DNA of 64,000 nt from CAWIUB01 sp963839175 (GTDB taxonomy: Bacteria; Actinomycetota; Actinomycetes; Mycobacteriales; Jatrophihabitantaceae): contig CAWIUB010000008.1 of NCBI GenBank assembly GCA_963839175.1, positions 1-64,000 on the forward strand. The letters run 5' to 3'. Below are positions 34,770 to 42,369 of this stretch, piece after piece. The first letter of the stretch is position 1, and each line of letters starts with the position of its first letter. The position numbers and the translations under genes are program-made. Under the pieces are notes generated by a model that had not been told where the DNA came from, made no database searches, and saw nothing but the letters and a program-made list of their open reading frames with translations.

Positions 34770-34795
34770 AGGACTTTCGTCGGGACGTTGTGCCC
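34770..34795. promoter_or_regulatory. Overlapping tandem DosR-type boxes
   Basis: Two candidate boxes overlap: AGGACTTTCGTCGG (34770-34783, 8 of 10 arm positions) and GGGACGTTGTGCCC (34782-34795, 8 of 10). Paired boxes are common at DosR-regulated promoters. They end 55 bases before the leader ORF of the cytochrome-b module. Confidence 0.45.
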
Positions 34796-34850
34796 TGGAC
34801 GGCGCTGCTGTCACGGCGTCTGGTTTGGGCCGACAGAAGAGGAGGTCGCG

Positions 34851-34895
34851 ATGGGAACTGCTGGACTGCTCGGTGATCGGCGGCGGCGATCATGA
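34851..34895 (+). CDS. 14-residue leader peptide coupled to a small membrane protein
   Basis: A very short frame, MGTAGLLGDRRRRS, with an excellent AGAGGAGG ribosome site 5 bases before its ATG. Its stop overlaps the start of the next gene in an ATGA. The downstream start itself has no good ribosome site, so translation of the 62-residue protein probably depends on ribosomes finishing this leader. The run of four arginine codons at the end (CGG CGG CGG CGA) could slow ribosomes. Whether the peptide is functional or just a translational on-ramp is unknown. Confidence 0.5.
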   Translation: MGTAGLLGDRRRRS

Positions 34896-35080
34896 CCCTC
34901 GCAACGGGGCTGCTGGGTCACCATGCCTACTTTCTGGACTGGGGTGTGGTGCAGATCTCGCTCACCAACTTCCTGATCATCGTCCTGATGGTGGTGGTGT
35001 TTGTGCTGGCCCTGGTGTTGCCGTTCCCGCATGGGCGAAACGACGAACCTGCCGACGAGGGCTCCGATGTCCAGCGTTGA
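34892..35080 (+). CDS. Small single-span membrane protein of a cytochrome-b module
   Basis: A 62-residue protein with one strong transmembrane segment (about 23-45, ISLTNFLIIVLMVVVFVLAL) and a polar, acidic C-terminus. It overlaps the cytochrome b gene by 14 bases and follows the leader ORF by ATGA. It resembles small accessory subunits that accompany membrane oxidoreductases. I do not recognise a named family. Confidence 0.65.
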   Translation: MTLATGLLGHHAYFLDWGVVQISLTNFLIIVLMVVVFVLALVLPFPHGRNDEPADEGSDVQR

Positions 35081-35774
35081 GCCGGAGCCGCGGCGCAGCT
35101 GGACCGTGTGGTTGCGCACCCGGTTGAGCCGGGTCGTGCCGGCGGGCCAGTGGCTGCCGGACCGGCAGCCGGCGTACGTGCGGTCGTGGATCTACGTGTT
35201 CGGCGTCGCGACGCTCGCCGCGTTGGTGTACGTACTCGTCTCCGGCGTGGTGCTCACGGTGGGTGGCGCGACGTGGTGGCACACCTCGTCGGTCGGTCAC
35301 TTCTTCAATTCGACGCACCTGTGGAGCGTCGAGCTGTTCTTCGTCTTCATGGTGATCCACCTGTGGGGCATGTTTTTCATGGCGGCCTGGCGTGGCAAGC
35401 GGGCGTGGACGTGGATCACTGGCGCGGTGGCCTTCGTCGGATCGATCGCGACCGCGTTCACCGGCTACCTGTCACAGACCAACTTCGACTCGCAATGGAT
35501 CTCCACCCAGGCCAAGGACGGCGTGAACTCCGTGGGTGTCGGTGCGGTGTTCAACGTGTTGAACACCGGGCAGATGCTGCTGTGGCACGTCATGCTGCTG
35601 CCGCTGATCGTCGGCGTGCTCGTCGTGGCACACGTGATCCTGGTCCGCCGGCGCGGCGTGGTACCGCCCTTCGACGCCGTGCCACCCGAACAGGCGCAGG
35701 AGTCATCGGCTGACGCGGCGCCGGCAACGCCCGTGGTTGCCGGTGCGGCCGATCCCGTGGTGGGTTCGCGATGA
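35067..35774 (+). CDS. Cytochrome b/b6 N-terminal domain protein
   Basis: A 235-residue dihaem cytochrome b of the b6 (four-helix) type. Two haem-ligand pairs are visible on the second and fourth membrane helices: H84 and H98 (HLWSVELFFVFMVIHLWG), and H174 and H189 (LWHVMLLPLIVGVLVVAHV). A quinone-side loop TGYLSQTNFDSQWIST lies between them. Unlike the actinobacterial qcrB it lacks the C-terminal helices, and no Rieske or cytochrome c gene adjoins, so it is a stand-alone quinol-linked module. ATG 35067 was chosen at family homology. It overlaps the next gene by ATGA. Confidence 0.85.
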   Translation: MSSVEPEPRRSWTVWLRTRLSRVVPAGQWLPDRQPAYVRSWIYVFGVATLAALVYVLVSGVVLTVGGATWWHTSSVGHFFNSTHLWSVELFFVFMVIHLWGMFFMAAWRGKRAWTWITGAVAFVGSIATAFTGYLSQTNFDSQWISTQAKDGVNSVGVGAVFNVLNTGQMLLWHVMLLPLIVGVLVVAHVILVRRRGVVPPFDAVPPEQAQESSADAAPATPVVAGAADPVVGSR

Positions 35775-36835
35775 GCCACGAAAGCGGCGCCCCAGCCCGC
35801 CGGCGACGCCGCGACATGACCCCGGACACCCACGTGTTCCCCACGCGCCCGTACGACCTGGTCAAGGAATTCGTCGTCGCTGTGGTCGTCGTAGGCGTGC
35901 TGACTGTGCTGCTCGCGGCGGTGTTCTCCTCGCCCGACCGCAAGGCGATCACACTCGCGAACTGGGCCGCGGCCGCGCCGAACGACGTGGTCGCCACCGC
36001 TGCGGCGGAGCTCGCCGGCACGAGCACCAGCGCAAGCTACGGCGCCCCGTACAACCGGGCCAGTGACGGGCAGAAGCTCGGGCCGCTGCCGCTGCAACGC
36101 TGGGGCAGTGTCCGTATCCCGATCGACAGCGCCAACGATCTAGTGATCACACCGCTGAGCACGATCACTGGCGAATCCGACCTGACGGGCGCGCTGCAGA
36201 CCTGGCGCAGCGCCGACGCGGACCAGCAGGCCAAATGGGCCGGCGACTACTCCGACGCCCTCGCCGCCGCTCCCGACGGCGACCCGGCCAAGGTCAAGCC
36301 CGGCGACTACGGCCCGGTACCTGCACTGGCGACGAGCTTCCTCGCCCTCGCCCGCAGCGGCGGGCTCGAAGGGCTGCTCACCTCAAGTGGCACGTTCTAC
36401 GTCAGCGACGAGACCAAGCCGCTGCTGCTGCTCTCCGACGGCGCCTACCTCGAAGACCAGGCCCGCGCCGACCACCTGGGCGGGGACCAGTGGGGGATGA
36501 TGAACGAGACGGGCAACTACCCGGGCCAGCCGTGGATGTGGCTGTACACGTTCTGGTATCAGATCAAGCCGTTCTCCACGTCGGATAACGCCGATGCGCT
36601 CGTCTGGGGCGCTGATGGCCGTGCTCACCCTCGCGCTGATCCTGCTGCCATTCATCCCGGGCCTGCGGTCCCTGCCCCGCCACCTCGGCGTCCACCGTCT
36701 CATCTGGCGCGACGGCGCCGGCGCCCGCTCACCCGGACGACGGCCGCCCGGTTGACCGACGCCCCGGCTGGGTCTGCCGACGTGATGCGACCGGCTAGTC
36801 GACCGCTCGATGGCGGCGGGTGTGCACCCGGATGA
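35771..36835 (+). CDS. Cytochrome-b-associated membrane protein, C-terminus frameshifted
   Basis: A protein of 354 residues as read. It has an N-terminal helix (about 35-55, EFVVAVVVVGVLTVLLAAVF) and a large extracytoplasmic region without a CxxCH haem motif. As read, the C-terminus becomes Pro/Arg-rich after DALVWG. Shifting frame near 36610 gives a good final membrane helix (MAVLTLALILLPFIPGLRSL) and a stop at 36755. The shifted version also avoids a 41-base overlap with the convergent CBS gene, so a frameshift or sequence error (about two bases missing in GGGGCGCTG) is likely. It probably forms a complex with the cytochrome b. No named family is recognised. Confidence 0.7.
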   Translation: MSHESGAPARRRRRDMTPDTHVFPTRPYDLVKEFVVAVVVVGVLTVLLAAVFSSPDRKAITLANWAAAAPNDVVATAAAELAGTSTSASYGAPYNRASDGQKLGPLPLQRWGSVRIPIDSANDLVITPLSTITGESDLTGALQTWRSADADQQAKWAGDYSDALAAAPDGDPAKVKPGDYGPVPALATSFLALARSGGLEGLLTSSGTFYVSDETKPLLLLSDGAYLEDQARADHLGGDQWGMMNETGNYPGQPWMWLYTFWYQIKPFSTSDNADALVWGADGRAHPRADPAAIHPGPAVPAPPPRRPPSHLARRRRRPLTRTTAARLTDAPAGSADVMRPASRPLDGGGCAPG

Positions 36836-37409
36836 CGCCGGGTACGGTGCGGGCCAGCACGATGGCGATCTGCTCCTGGGCCTCGTCGTCGAAGTGGCCG
36901 GTGATGGTGACTACGCCGTCGTCGACAAAGACGCTCCACCGGCCGGGCTCGGAGGCGTAGTCGTCCAGTCGCTGCTGGACCTCGGCGGTGATTGCGTCGT
37001 CGTCGCGGACCAGGGTGCGCAGCAGATCGCGGCGACTGACGATCCCGACCAGCTGCGAGCCGTCGACGATCGGCACGGCCCGAACGTTGTTGACGAGCAT
37101 CAGCTCGGCGAGGTCGGCGGTGTCGGCGTCGTGGTTTACGCAGACCACGGTCTCGGTCATCACCTGCCGGACCAGGCGCGATGGGTCGGGTTGCTCGTGA
37201 GGCGCCGGCAGCACATGGCTGCGCGGGTCGTGCGGCATCCGGTCGCGGATCAGGTCGCCTTCGCTGACGATGCCAACGACGTGGTCCTCCTCGTTGACCA
37301 CGGGCAGCGACGTGATGCCGTATTGCGCCAGCAGCACCGCCGCCCGTTGGACGGGTGTGTCGGTGTGGACCGTGACCACGGGATGGGTCATGATCTCGCG
37401 CGCCCTCAT
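36795..37409 (-). CDS. CBS-domain pair protein with C-terminal BON domain
   Basis: A 204-residue protein. CBS 1 spans about 5-60 (REIMTHPVVTVHTDTPVQRA, LPVVNEEDHVVGIVSEGDLI). CBS 2 spans about 80-135 (VRQVMTETVVCVN, VPIVDGSQLVGIVSRRDLL). A BON domain follows at about 140-200 (WSVFVDDGVVTITGHF). It is a shorter paralogue of the protein at 13659-14522 with the same domain order. AAGGAGG precedes ATG 37409. It is convergent with the cytochrome-b module. Confidence 0.9.
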   Translation of the reverse strand: MRAREIMTHPVVTVHTDTPVQRAAVLLAQYGITSLPVVNEEDHVVGIVSEGDLIRDRMPHDPRSHVLPAPHEQPDPSRLVRQVMTETVVCVNHDADTADLAELMLVNNVRAVPIVDGSQLVGIVSRRDLLRTLVRDDDAITAEVQQRLDDYASEPGRWSVFVDDGVVTITGHFDDEAQEQIAIVLARTVPGVIRVHTRRHRAVD

Positions 37410-37461
37410 GTACGCCTCCTTCACCCACTGATTGATCCAACTGATGCACAGACTAGCCAGG

Positions 37462-37800
37462 TCAGCGGGCAGTCCAGCCGCCGTCCAGCACCCAGGACGC
37501 GCCGGTGGCAAAGCCGGCGTGCGGCGAGCACAGGTAATGCACCAGTTCAGCGACCTCGGCGGGCTCGATGAGACGTTTGATCGCGGGTTCGGCAAGCATC
37601 ACGTCGGTGACGACCCGCCCGGGCGGCAAGCCGTGGGCGCGGGCCTGCTCGGCGATCTGTCCCTCGACCAACGGGGTCCGCACGTAGGCCGGGCAGACCG
37701 TGTTGGACGTGACGCCGTGCCGGGCACCTTCGAGGGCGACGACTTTCGACAGCCCCTCCAGGCCGTGTTTGGCGGCGACGTAGGCCGACTTGAACGGCGA
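37462..37800 (-). pseudogene. 3-hydroxybutyrate dehydrogenase-like SDR, C-terminal half
   Basis: The C-terminal about 113 codons of a short-chain dehydrogenase: SPFKSAYVAAKHGLEGLSK with the active-site Tyr-x3-Lys (YVAAK), then VCPAYVRTPLVEGQ and the end GASWVLDGGWTAR. This is typical of 3-hydroxybutyrate dehydrogenase. The N-terminal half lies at 39177-39640 on the same strand, separated by a decayed insertion sequence. Joined, the halves give a protein of about 267 residues, the family length. The gene is last in the liv operon. Confidence 0.8.
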
Positions 37801-39176
37801 GCTGGTGCAGGTGAATGAATCGATCTGCGCGGCCAGGCCAGTCTCGCCGCTGGCCGAGGGCGGCAGCGGTGGCTACCACGCGGATGCAACGGCCGGCAGC
37901 GACGGCGAAAAAGGGGGCTCTTCGAAGCGCTTGCCGAGGCGTTCGCGGCCGAACTCGCGCGGCTGAGCGAGCTGGCCGCCCACGCCCTGGGCCCCGGGCC
38001 GGGCACCGGGCGACAGCGGGGTTTGGCGGCGGTGGAGACGGCGATCCGTGCCGCGATGACCGCCCTCGGCGGGTCGTTGCTGGAAAGGCTGCTGGCTGCC
38101 GAGGCCGGGCACCGCGGGCCGCGGATCGACTGCGGCGCCGGGCATGTGGCCAGCTTCGTCGCCTACCGCACCAAGCGCCTGGACACGGTCCTCGGCCCGA
38201 TCATGCTGCGCCGCGCCTGGTACCACTGCCCCGACTGCCAGCACGGCCTGGCACCGGTCGACGAACAGTTGGACGTGGCCGGCGCGTCACTGTCACCGGG
38301 ACTGCGGGCGATGAGCGCCCGCGCCGGCGCTGCCGCGCCCTTCGCCCAAGCCGCCGCCCTGCTCACCGACCTCGCCGGGATCACCCTTACGACCAAACGC
38401 GTGGAGCGGTCCGCCGAGGCCGACGGGATCGCGGCCGCCGCCGTGCTCGCCGAGCAGACGCAGGCGATCCTGACCCGCCGCGTCATTCCCCTGCCGCCGC
38501 TCGGCCCGATCCCGGACATGCTCTACCTCGCCGTCGACGGCACCGGCGTCCCCATGACACCGGCCCAGACCGCCGGCCGAACCGGCAAACACCCCGACGG
38601 GCGGGCCGTACCCGAGAGGCGAAACTCGCCTGCCTGTTCACCCAAAGCAGCCTCGACGAGCACGACCGGCCGGTGCGCGATGTCGACTCGACCAGCTACC
38701 TAGCCACCCTGGACCCGGTCGAGACCTTCGCCGAGCTCGTCGAGGCCGAAGCCCACCGCCGCGGCGCCGAACACATCCGCCAACTCATCGTCCTCGGCGA
38801 CGGCGCCCGCTGGATCTGGAACCTCGCCGACCAGCGCTTCCCGGCCGCCACCCAGATCGTCGACCTGTTCCATGCCGCGAACACCTGCACGCCCTCGCCG
38901 AGCAGCTCGCGTTCATCGTGCCGACCCCGCCGCCTGGCTGGACGAGCGACTGGCCGACCTCGACAACGGCGACATCGAGGCCCTCTCCCGCGCCGCCGCC
39001 TCTACCCCCTCCTCGGCACCAAGGCCACCGACGTAGACAAAGCCGTGACCTACTTCGAATCCAACGCCCACCGGATGCGCTACGCCACTACCGCAAACTC
39101 GGCATGTTCGTCGGCTCCGGAGTCGTCGAAGCCGGCTGCAAATCCGTCATCGGCGCCAGGCTCAAACAATCCGGCC
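37801..39176 (+). mobile_element. Decayed ISKra4-family insertion sequence
   Basis: About 1.37 kb interrupting a short-chain dehydrogenase gene. The internal sequence encodes an ISKra4-type transposase in several frames. No terminal inverted repeats could be paired. On the right the transposase homology stops abruptly at GARLKQSG, so the 3' end and right terminus appear deleted. The boundaries given are where dehydrogenase homology ends and are accurate to about 15 bases. Confidence 0.75.
37885..39176 (+). pseudogene. ISKra4-family transposase, multiply frameshifted
   Basis: Fragments in order: LFEALAEAFAAELARLSELA (37918 on), RTKRLDTVLGPIMLRRAWYH and CPDC (zinc-ribbon-like), then DGTGVPM and TGRTGKHPDGRA (to about 38610). 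Next comes KLACLFTQSSLDEHDRPVRD and VLGDGARWIWNLADQRFPA in a second frame (to about 38880), then HALAEQLAFIV, LDERLADLDNGDIEALSRA, GTKATDVDKAVTYFESNAHR and KLGMFVGSGVVEAGCKSVIG. At least five frame changes occur, and the C-terminal end is missing. Not functional. The start is approximate. Confidence 0.8.
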
Positions 39177-39640
39177 GCCCGCAGGCCGTGCACGGAGGAG
39201 ATGTTGACGATCCGGCCGAACCCCTGGGCGTACATGTGCGGTAGCGCGGCCTGGATGAGCCGGAATGGAGCTTCCAGCATCACCGCGAGGATCGTGCGGA
39301 AACGCTCCAGCGGGAACTCGGCGACCGGAGCGACGTGCTGCAGCCCGGCGTTGTTGATCAGCACGTCCGCGTTGCCGGCCAGTGCTGCGGCGTCGAAGTC
39401 CGCACGGCTCAGGTCCGCTTGCACGGCTTGCCCGCCGATCGACTCGGCCAATGATGCCGCGCCGTTCAGGTCCAGGTCGACCACGACGACCCGCGCGCCG
39501 GCGTTGGCCAGCCGCCGTGCGCATGCCGCACCGATGCCGCTCGCGCCGCCGGTCACGACGACCTCACGGCCGGTTAGGTCGGCGACGGGCGGAGCAGCAA
39601 CCCCGCCTTCGGCAGCCGGACCGTCAAGAACGTCACTCAT
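39177..39640 (-). pseudogene. 3-hydroxybutyrate dehydrogenase-like SDR, N-terminal half
   Basis: The N-terminal about 154 codons of a short-chain dehydrogenase, starting MSDVLDGPAAEGG, with the NAD-binding TGGASGIGAACARRL, the LINNAGLQH motif and the active-site serine in NISSVHGLRA, where the insertion sequence interrupts it. The C-terminal half with the catalytic Tyr-Lys lies at 37462-37800. It is oriented with the liv operon and lies about 90 bases after livF. A repeat-like element (39648-39728) fills the gap. Confidence 0.8.
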
Positions 39641-39647
39641 GGCTAAC

Positions 39648-39728
39648 CTCTTCGCGCAAGCGCTCATCGGCCGCTCGTTCCGCTCCGTGTCTCCTGCGGC
39701 GGCCATCCGCCGCGTGCGATGCTCGCTC
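39648..39728. repeat. Dispersed intergenic repeat, copy A
   Basis: Begins CTCTTCGCGCAAGCGCTCATCG and ends CGATGCTCGCTC. The same two end-blocks frame the spacer between livG and livM at 41254-41322. The middle parts differ. It behaves like a short interspersed element placed in intergenic gaps of this operon. Confidence 0.55.
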
Positions 39729-39730
39729 GC

Positions 39731-40477
39731 TCATGCGGGCTCCTTCGAGATGGTCTGCTCGACCCAGTGACCATCGCCACCCACGCCGAGATAGGTGCGC
39801 AGCGCCGAGCCGGACGACAGCTGCTCGCGCGTTCCTTCGGCCCGGCAGCGACCCTTCTCGAGGATGTAGCCGCGGTCGGCGTGGCGCAGCGCGAACACCG
39901 CGTTCTGCTCGGTGAGCAGCACACCGAGCCGCTGCTCGCGCAGCTGATGCAGCCAGCCGCCCAGCTCGCTCACGACGGCGGGGGACAGGCCCTCGGTCGG
40001 CTCGTCGAGCAGCAGCACGGTGGGGTTGCTCAGCAGCGCGCGGCCGATCTTGAGCATCTGCTGCTCGCCACCGGACAGCAGGCCCGCCCGGCGCCGGGCG
40101 AGCGTCGCGAGCTTTGGGAACGTGTCGTGTACACGGTCAATCGTCCAGGCACCTGACCGGTGCGCCGCGCTGGAGACCGCGAGGCGCAGGTTCTCCCCGA
40201 CCGTCAGGGTCCCGAAGACCCGGCGCCCGCTGGGGACGAACGCGATACCCGACCGGGACGCGACGTGCGGCGCCCTGCCGGTGATGTCCTTGCCATCGAG
40301 GATCACCTGGCCGCGCCGGGGCGGCGTCAGGGCGACGATGCTGCGCAGCGTCGTCGTCTTGCCGGCACCGTTGCGGCCGAGCAGCGTCACCACCTCACCC
40401 GGCGCCACGCTGAGGCTCACGCCCTGGACGACGTGGCTGGAGCCGTAGTAGGTGTGCAGATCACGAACCTCGAGCAT
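39731..40477 (-). CDS. livF: Branched-chain amino-acid-type ABC transporter ATP-binding protein LivF
   Basis: A 248-residue ABC ATPase of the LivF subgroup. Walker A is LLGRNGAGKTTT (about 33-44), the signature LLSGGEQQML (about 133-142), Walker B VLLLDEPTEGLSP, and the H-loop region contains LLTEQN, the LivF hallmark with Gln in place of His. Its start overlaps the livG stop (ATGA). It is the last transporter gene before the interrupted dehydrogenase. Confidence 0.95.
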   Translation of the reverse strand: MLEVRDLHTYYGSSHVVQGVSLSVAPGEVVTLLGRNGAGKTTTLRSIVALTPPRRGQVILDGKDITGRAPHVASRSGIAFVPSGRRVFGTLTVGENLRLAVSSAAHRSGAWTIDRVHDTFPKLATLARRRAGLLSGGEQQMLKIGRALLSNPTVLLLDEPTEGLSPAVVSELGGWLHQLREQRLGVLLTEQNAVFALRHADRGYILEKGRCRAEGTREQLSSGSALRTYLGVGGDGHWVEQTISKEPA

Positions 40478-41241
40478 CAGCTGGCCTCCCGTTCGGCTGC
40501 CCCACCGAGGTAGATGGCCATCACCTCGTCGTTGGCGCGGACGTCGGCCGCCGGCCCGTGCGCGATCACCCGTCCCTGGTGCAGGACGGTGATCGTCTCG
40601 GAGATGGCGAACACCACGTCCATGTCATGCTCGGAGAACAACACGGTGAGCCCTTCGGTCCGGGCAAGGTCGCTGATCAGCTCGATCGTGCGTCCGGTCT
40701 CGCTCGCCGACATGCCGGCCGTCGGCTCGTCGAGCAGCAGCAGCCGCGGACGGACCGCCAGCGCCAGTGCCACGTCGAGGGCCCGCTGGTCGCCGTGCGA
40801 GAGGGTGCGGGCCGCACGGTCGGCCATCGCTTCCAGGCCCACCCGGGCGAGCACCTGCCGGCCTTCGGGCGCGCTCGTGCGATGGAACCAGCTGAGCAGA
40901 TCGTGAGTGCGGCGTTCCCGGGCGATGATCGCTGCCTGCACGGATTCGAGCACCGTGAGCCGCGGGAAGATCGTCGTCAGCTGGAAGGACTGGGCGAGCC
41001 CACGCCGGGCGATGACGTGCGGGGGACTGCCGGCGATGTTCGCGCCGTCGAAGTACAGCGTTCCAGACGTCGCCCGCAGCAGGCCGGTGAGCAGCCGGAA
41101 CAGCGTTGTCTTTCCCGCGCCGTTCGGTCCGATGATCGAATGGATGCTGCCCTCGGCCACGTCGAGGTCCACGCCATCGACCGCGGTGAATGCGCCGAAC
41201 CGGCGGGTCAGCCCACGCGCCTGCAACAGGGCAGTGCTCAT
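40477..41241 (-). CDS. livG: Branched-chain amino-acid-type ABC transporter ATP-binding protein LivG
   Basis: A 254-residue ABC ATPase of the LivG subgroup. It has Walker A GPNGAGKTT (about 38-46), the LivG-type Q-loop region LAQSFQLTTIFP, the signature LSHGDQRALDVALAL, Walker B LLLLDEPTAGM and the H-loop FSEHDMDVV. It begins at ATG 41241 after a 79-base spacer that carries repeat copy B. Confidence 0.95.
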   Translation of the reverse strand: MSTALLQARGLTRRFGAFTAVDGVDLDVAEGSIHSIIGPNGAGKTTLFRLLTGLLRATSGTLYFDGANIAGSPPHVIARRGLAQSFQLTTIFPRLTVLESVQAAIIARERRTHDLLSWFHRTSAPEGRQVLARVGLEAMADRAARTLSHGDQRALDVALALAVRPRLLLLDEPTAGMSASETGRTIELISDLARTEGLTVLFSEHDMDVVFAISETITVLHQGRVIAHGPAADVRANDEVMAIYLGGAAEREAS

Positions 41242-41253
41242 TTGCAGACCTGG

Positions 41254-41322
41254 CTCTTCGCGCGAGCGCTCATCGCCGAGTTCGCTGCGCTCCTCGCGCC
41301 TTTGGCACTACGATGCTCGCTC
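41254..41322. repeat. Dispersed intergenic repeat, copy B
   Basis: Begins CTCTTCGCGCGAGCGCTCATCG and ends CGATGCTCGCTC, matching the ends of copy A at 39648-39728. It fills the livM-livG spacer and touches the livM stop codon. Its core, TTCGCTGCGCTCCTCGCG, differs from copy A. Confidence 0.55.
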
Positions 41323-42367
41323 ACGAATCCTCCTCGGCGGATTCGGCTCGCCGCCGGAGCCAGCGCCACCAGCGCGAGGGCGACAGCAGGCCCGCCAACC
41401 CGTCCGGGCGCAGCAGCACGATGATCAGCAACACCGCGCCGAGGATCAGCTGCCAGTCATGGGTGTGATTGACCAGATACTGATTGCCCAGCGTGTAGAC
41501 GCCGGCGCCCAAGGCCGGGCCGAGGAAGCTGAACATCCCGCCGATGACGACCATGAAGACCGCGTACCCGGACTGGGTCCAGTCGAGCAGTTCGGGGTAG
41601 GCCGACTGGCTGTAGACAACGAATAGCGCACCCGCCACCGAACAGAACGCCCCGGCGATCACGAACGCGATCAGCTGGTGGGCGAAGACGTTGACGCCGA
41701 GCGCCTCCGCCCGCTCGCGGTTCTCCCGGATCGCGCGCAGCACCAACCCGAACGGTGACGCGGTGACCTTCCACAGGATCAGCAGGCAGCCGGCCGCGAC
41801 CGCGAGAACGAACAGGAACGAGGTGCGTGGATCGACAAGAGAGTCGGGGATCATCGGGCCGATCACGCCGTTGGCACCCTGGGTGAAGCTGTACCGTTCC
41901 TCGGCCAGTACGTAGAACAGCTGCGAGAAGGCCAGGGTCAGCAACGCGAAGTACAGCCGCCTGCTGCGCAGGGCTATGAGCCCGACCAGGAAGGACAGCA
42001 CCGCGCCGATGATGGGCGCGAGGACGAAGGTCAGCCAGAATGACAGTTGCCAGTGCAGCCAGCCGAGCGCCACGGTGTAGGAGCCAGCGCCGTAGAAGGC
42101 GGCCTGGCCGAAGGACACCAGCCCGCCGTAGCCCACCAGCAGGTTGGTCGCCACCGCGAACACGGCGAGTCCCACCGCGTTCTCGAGCGTGAGGACGTTC
42201 GTGAGGCTGAGCACTTGCCCGGCGATGACCAGAACGGCGACGAGCAGCAGCGGCCCTGCGGTGGCCGCCGTAAGCCGGCGGACCCGGCTCACGGGGAGGG
42301 GGTCGGCGGGTTCGAGCCGCGCAGTCGCGGCGTCCGCATCGGGCAAGGTAGTTCGGACGTCAGCCAT
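41321..42367 (-). CDS. livM: Branched-chain amino-acid-type ABC transporter permease LivM
   Basis: A 348-residue membrane permease with a polar N-terminal tail (about 35 residues) and roughly eight to ten membrane helices. LivM features include LVGYGGLVSFGQAAFYGAGSY (two glycine motifs near 78-98) and the cytoplasmic loop LRAIRENRERAEALGVNVF (about 218-236). It starts at ATG 42367, two bases after the livH stop. Confidence 0.93.
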   Translation of the reverse strand: MADVRTTLPDADAATARLEPADPLPVSRVRRLTAATAGPLLLVAVLVIAGQVLSLTNVLTLENAVGLAVFAVATNLLVGYGGLVSFGQAAFYGAGSYTVALGWLHWQLSFWLTFVLAPIIGAVLSFLVGLIALRSRRLYFALLTLAFSQLFYVLAEERYSFTQGANGVIGPMIPDSLVDPRTSFLFVLAVAAGCLLILWKVTASPFGLVLRAIRENRERAEALGVNVFAHQLIAFVIAGAFCSVAGALFVVYSQSAYPELLDWTQSGYAVFMVVIGGMFSFLGPALGAGVYTLGNQYLVNHTHDWQLILGAVLLIIVLLRPDGLAGLLSPSRWWRWLRRRAESAEEDS

Positions 42368-42369
42368 CG

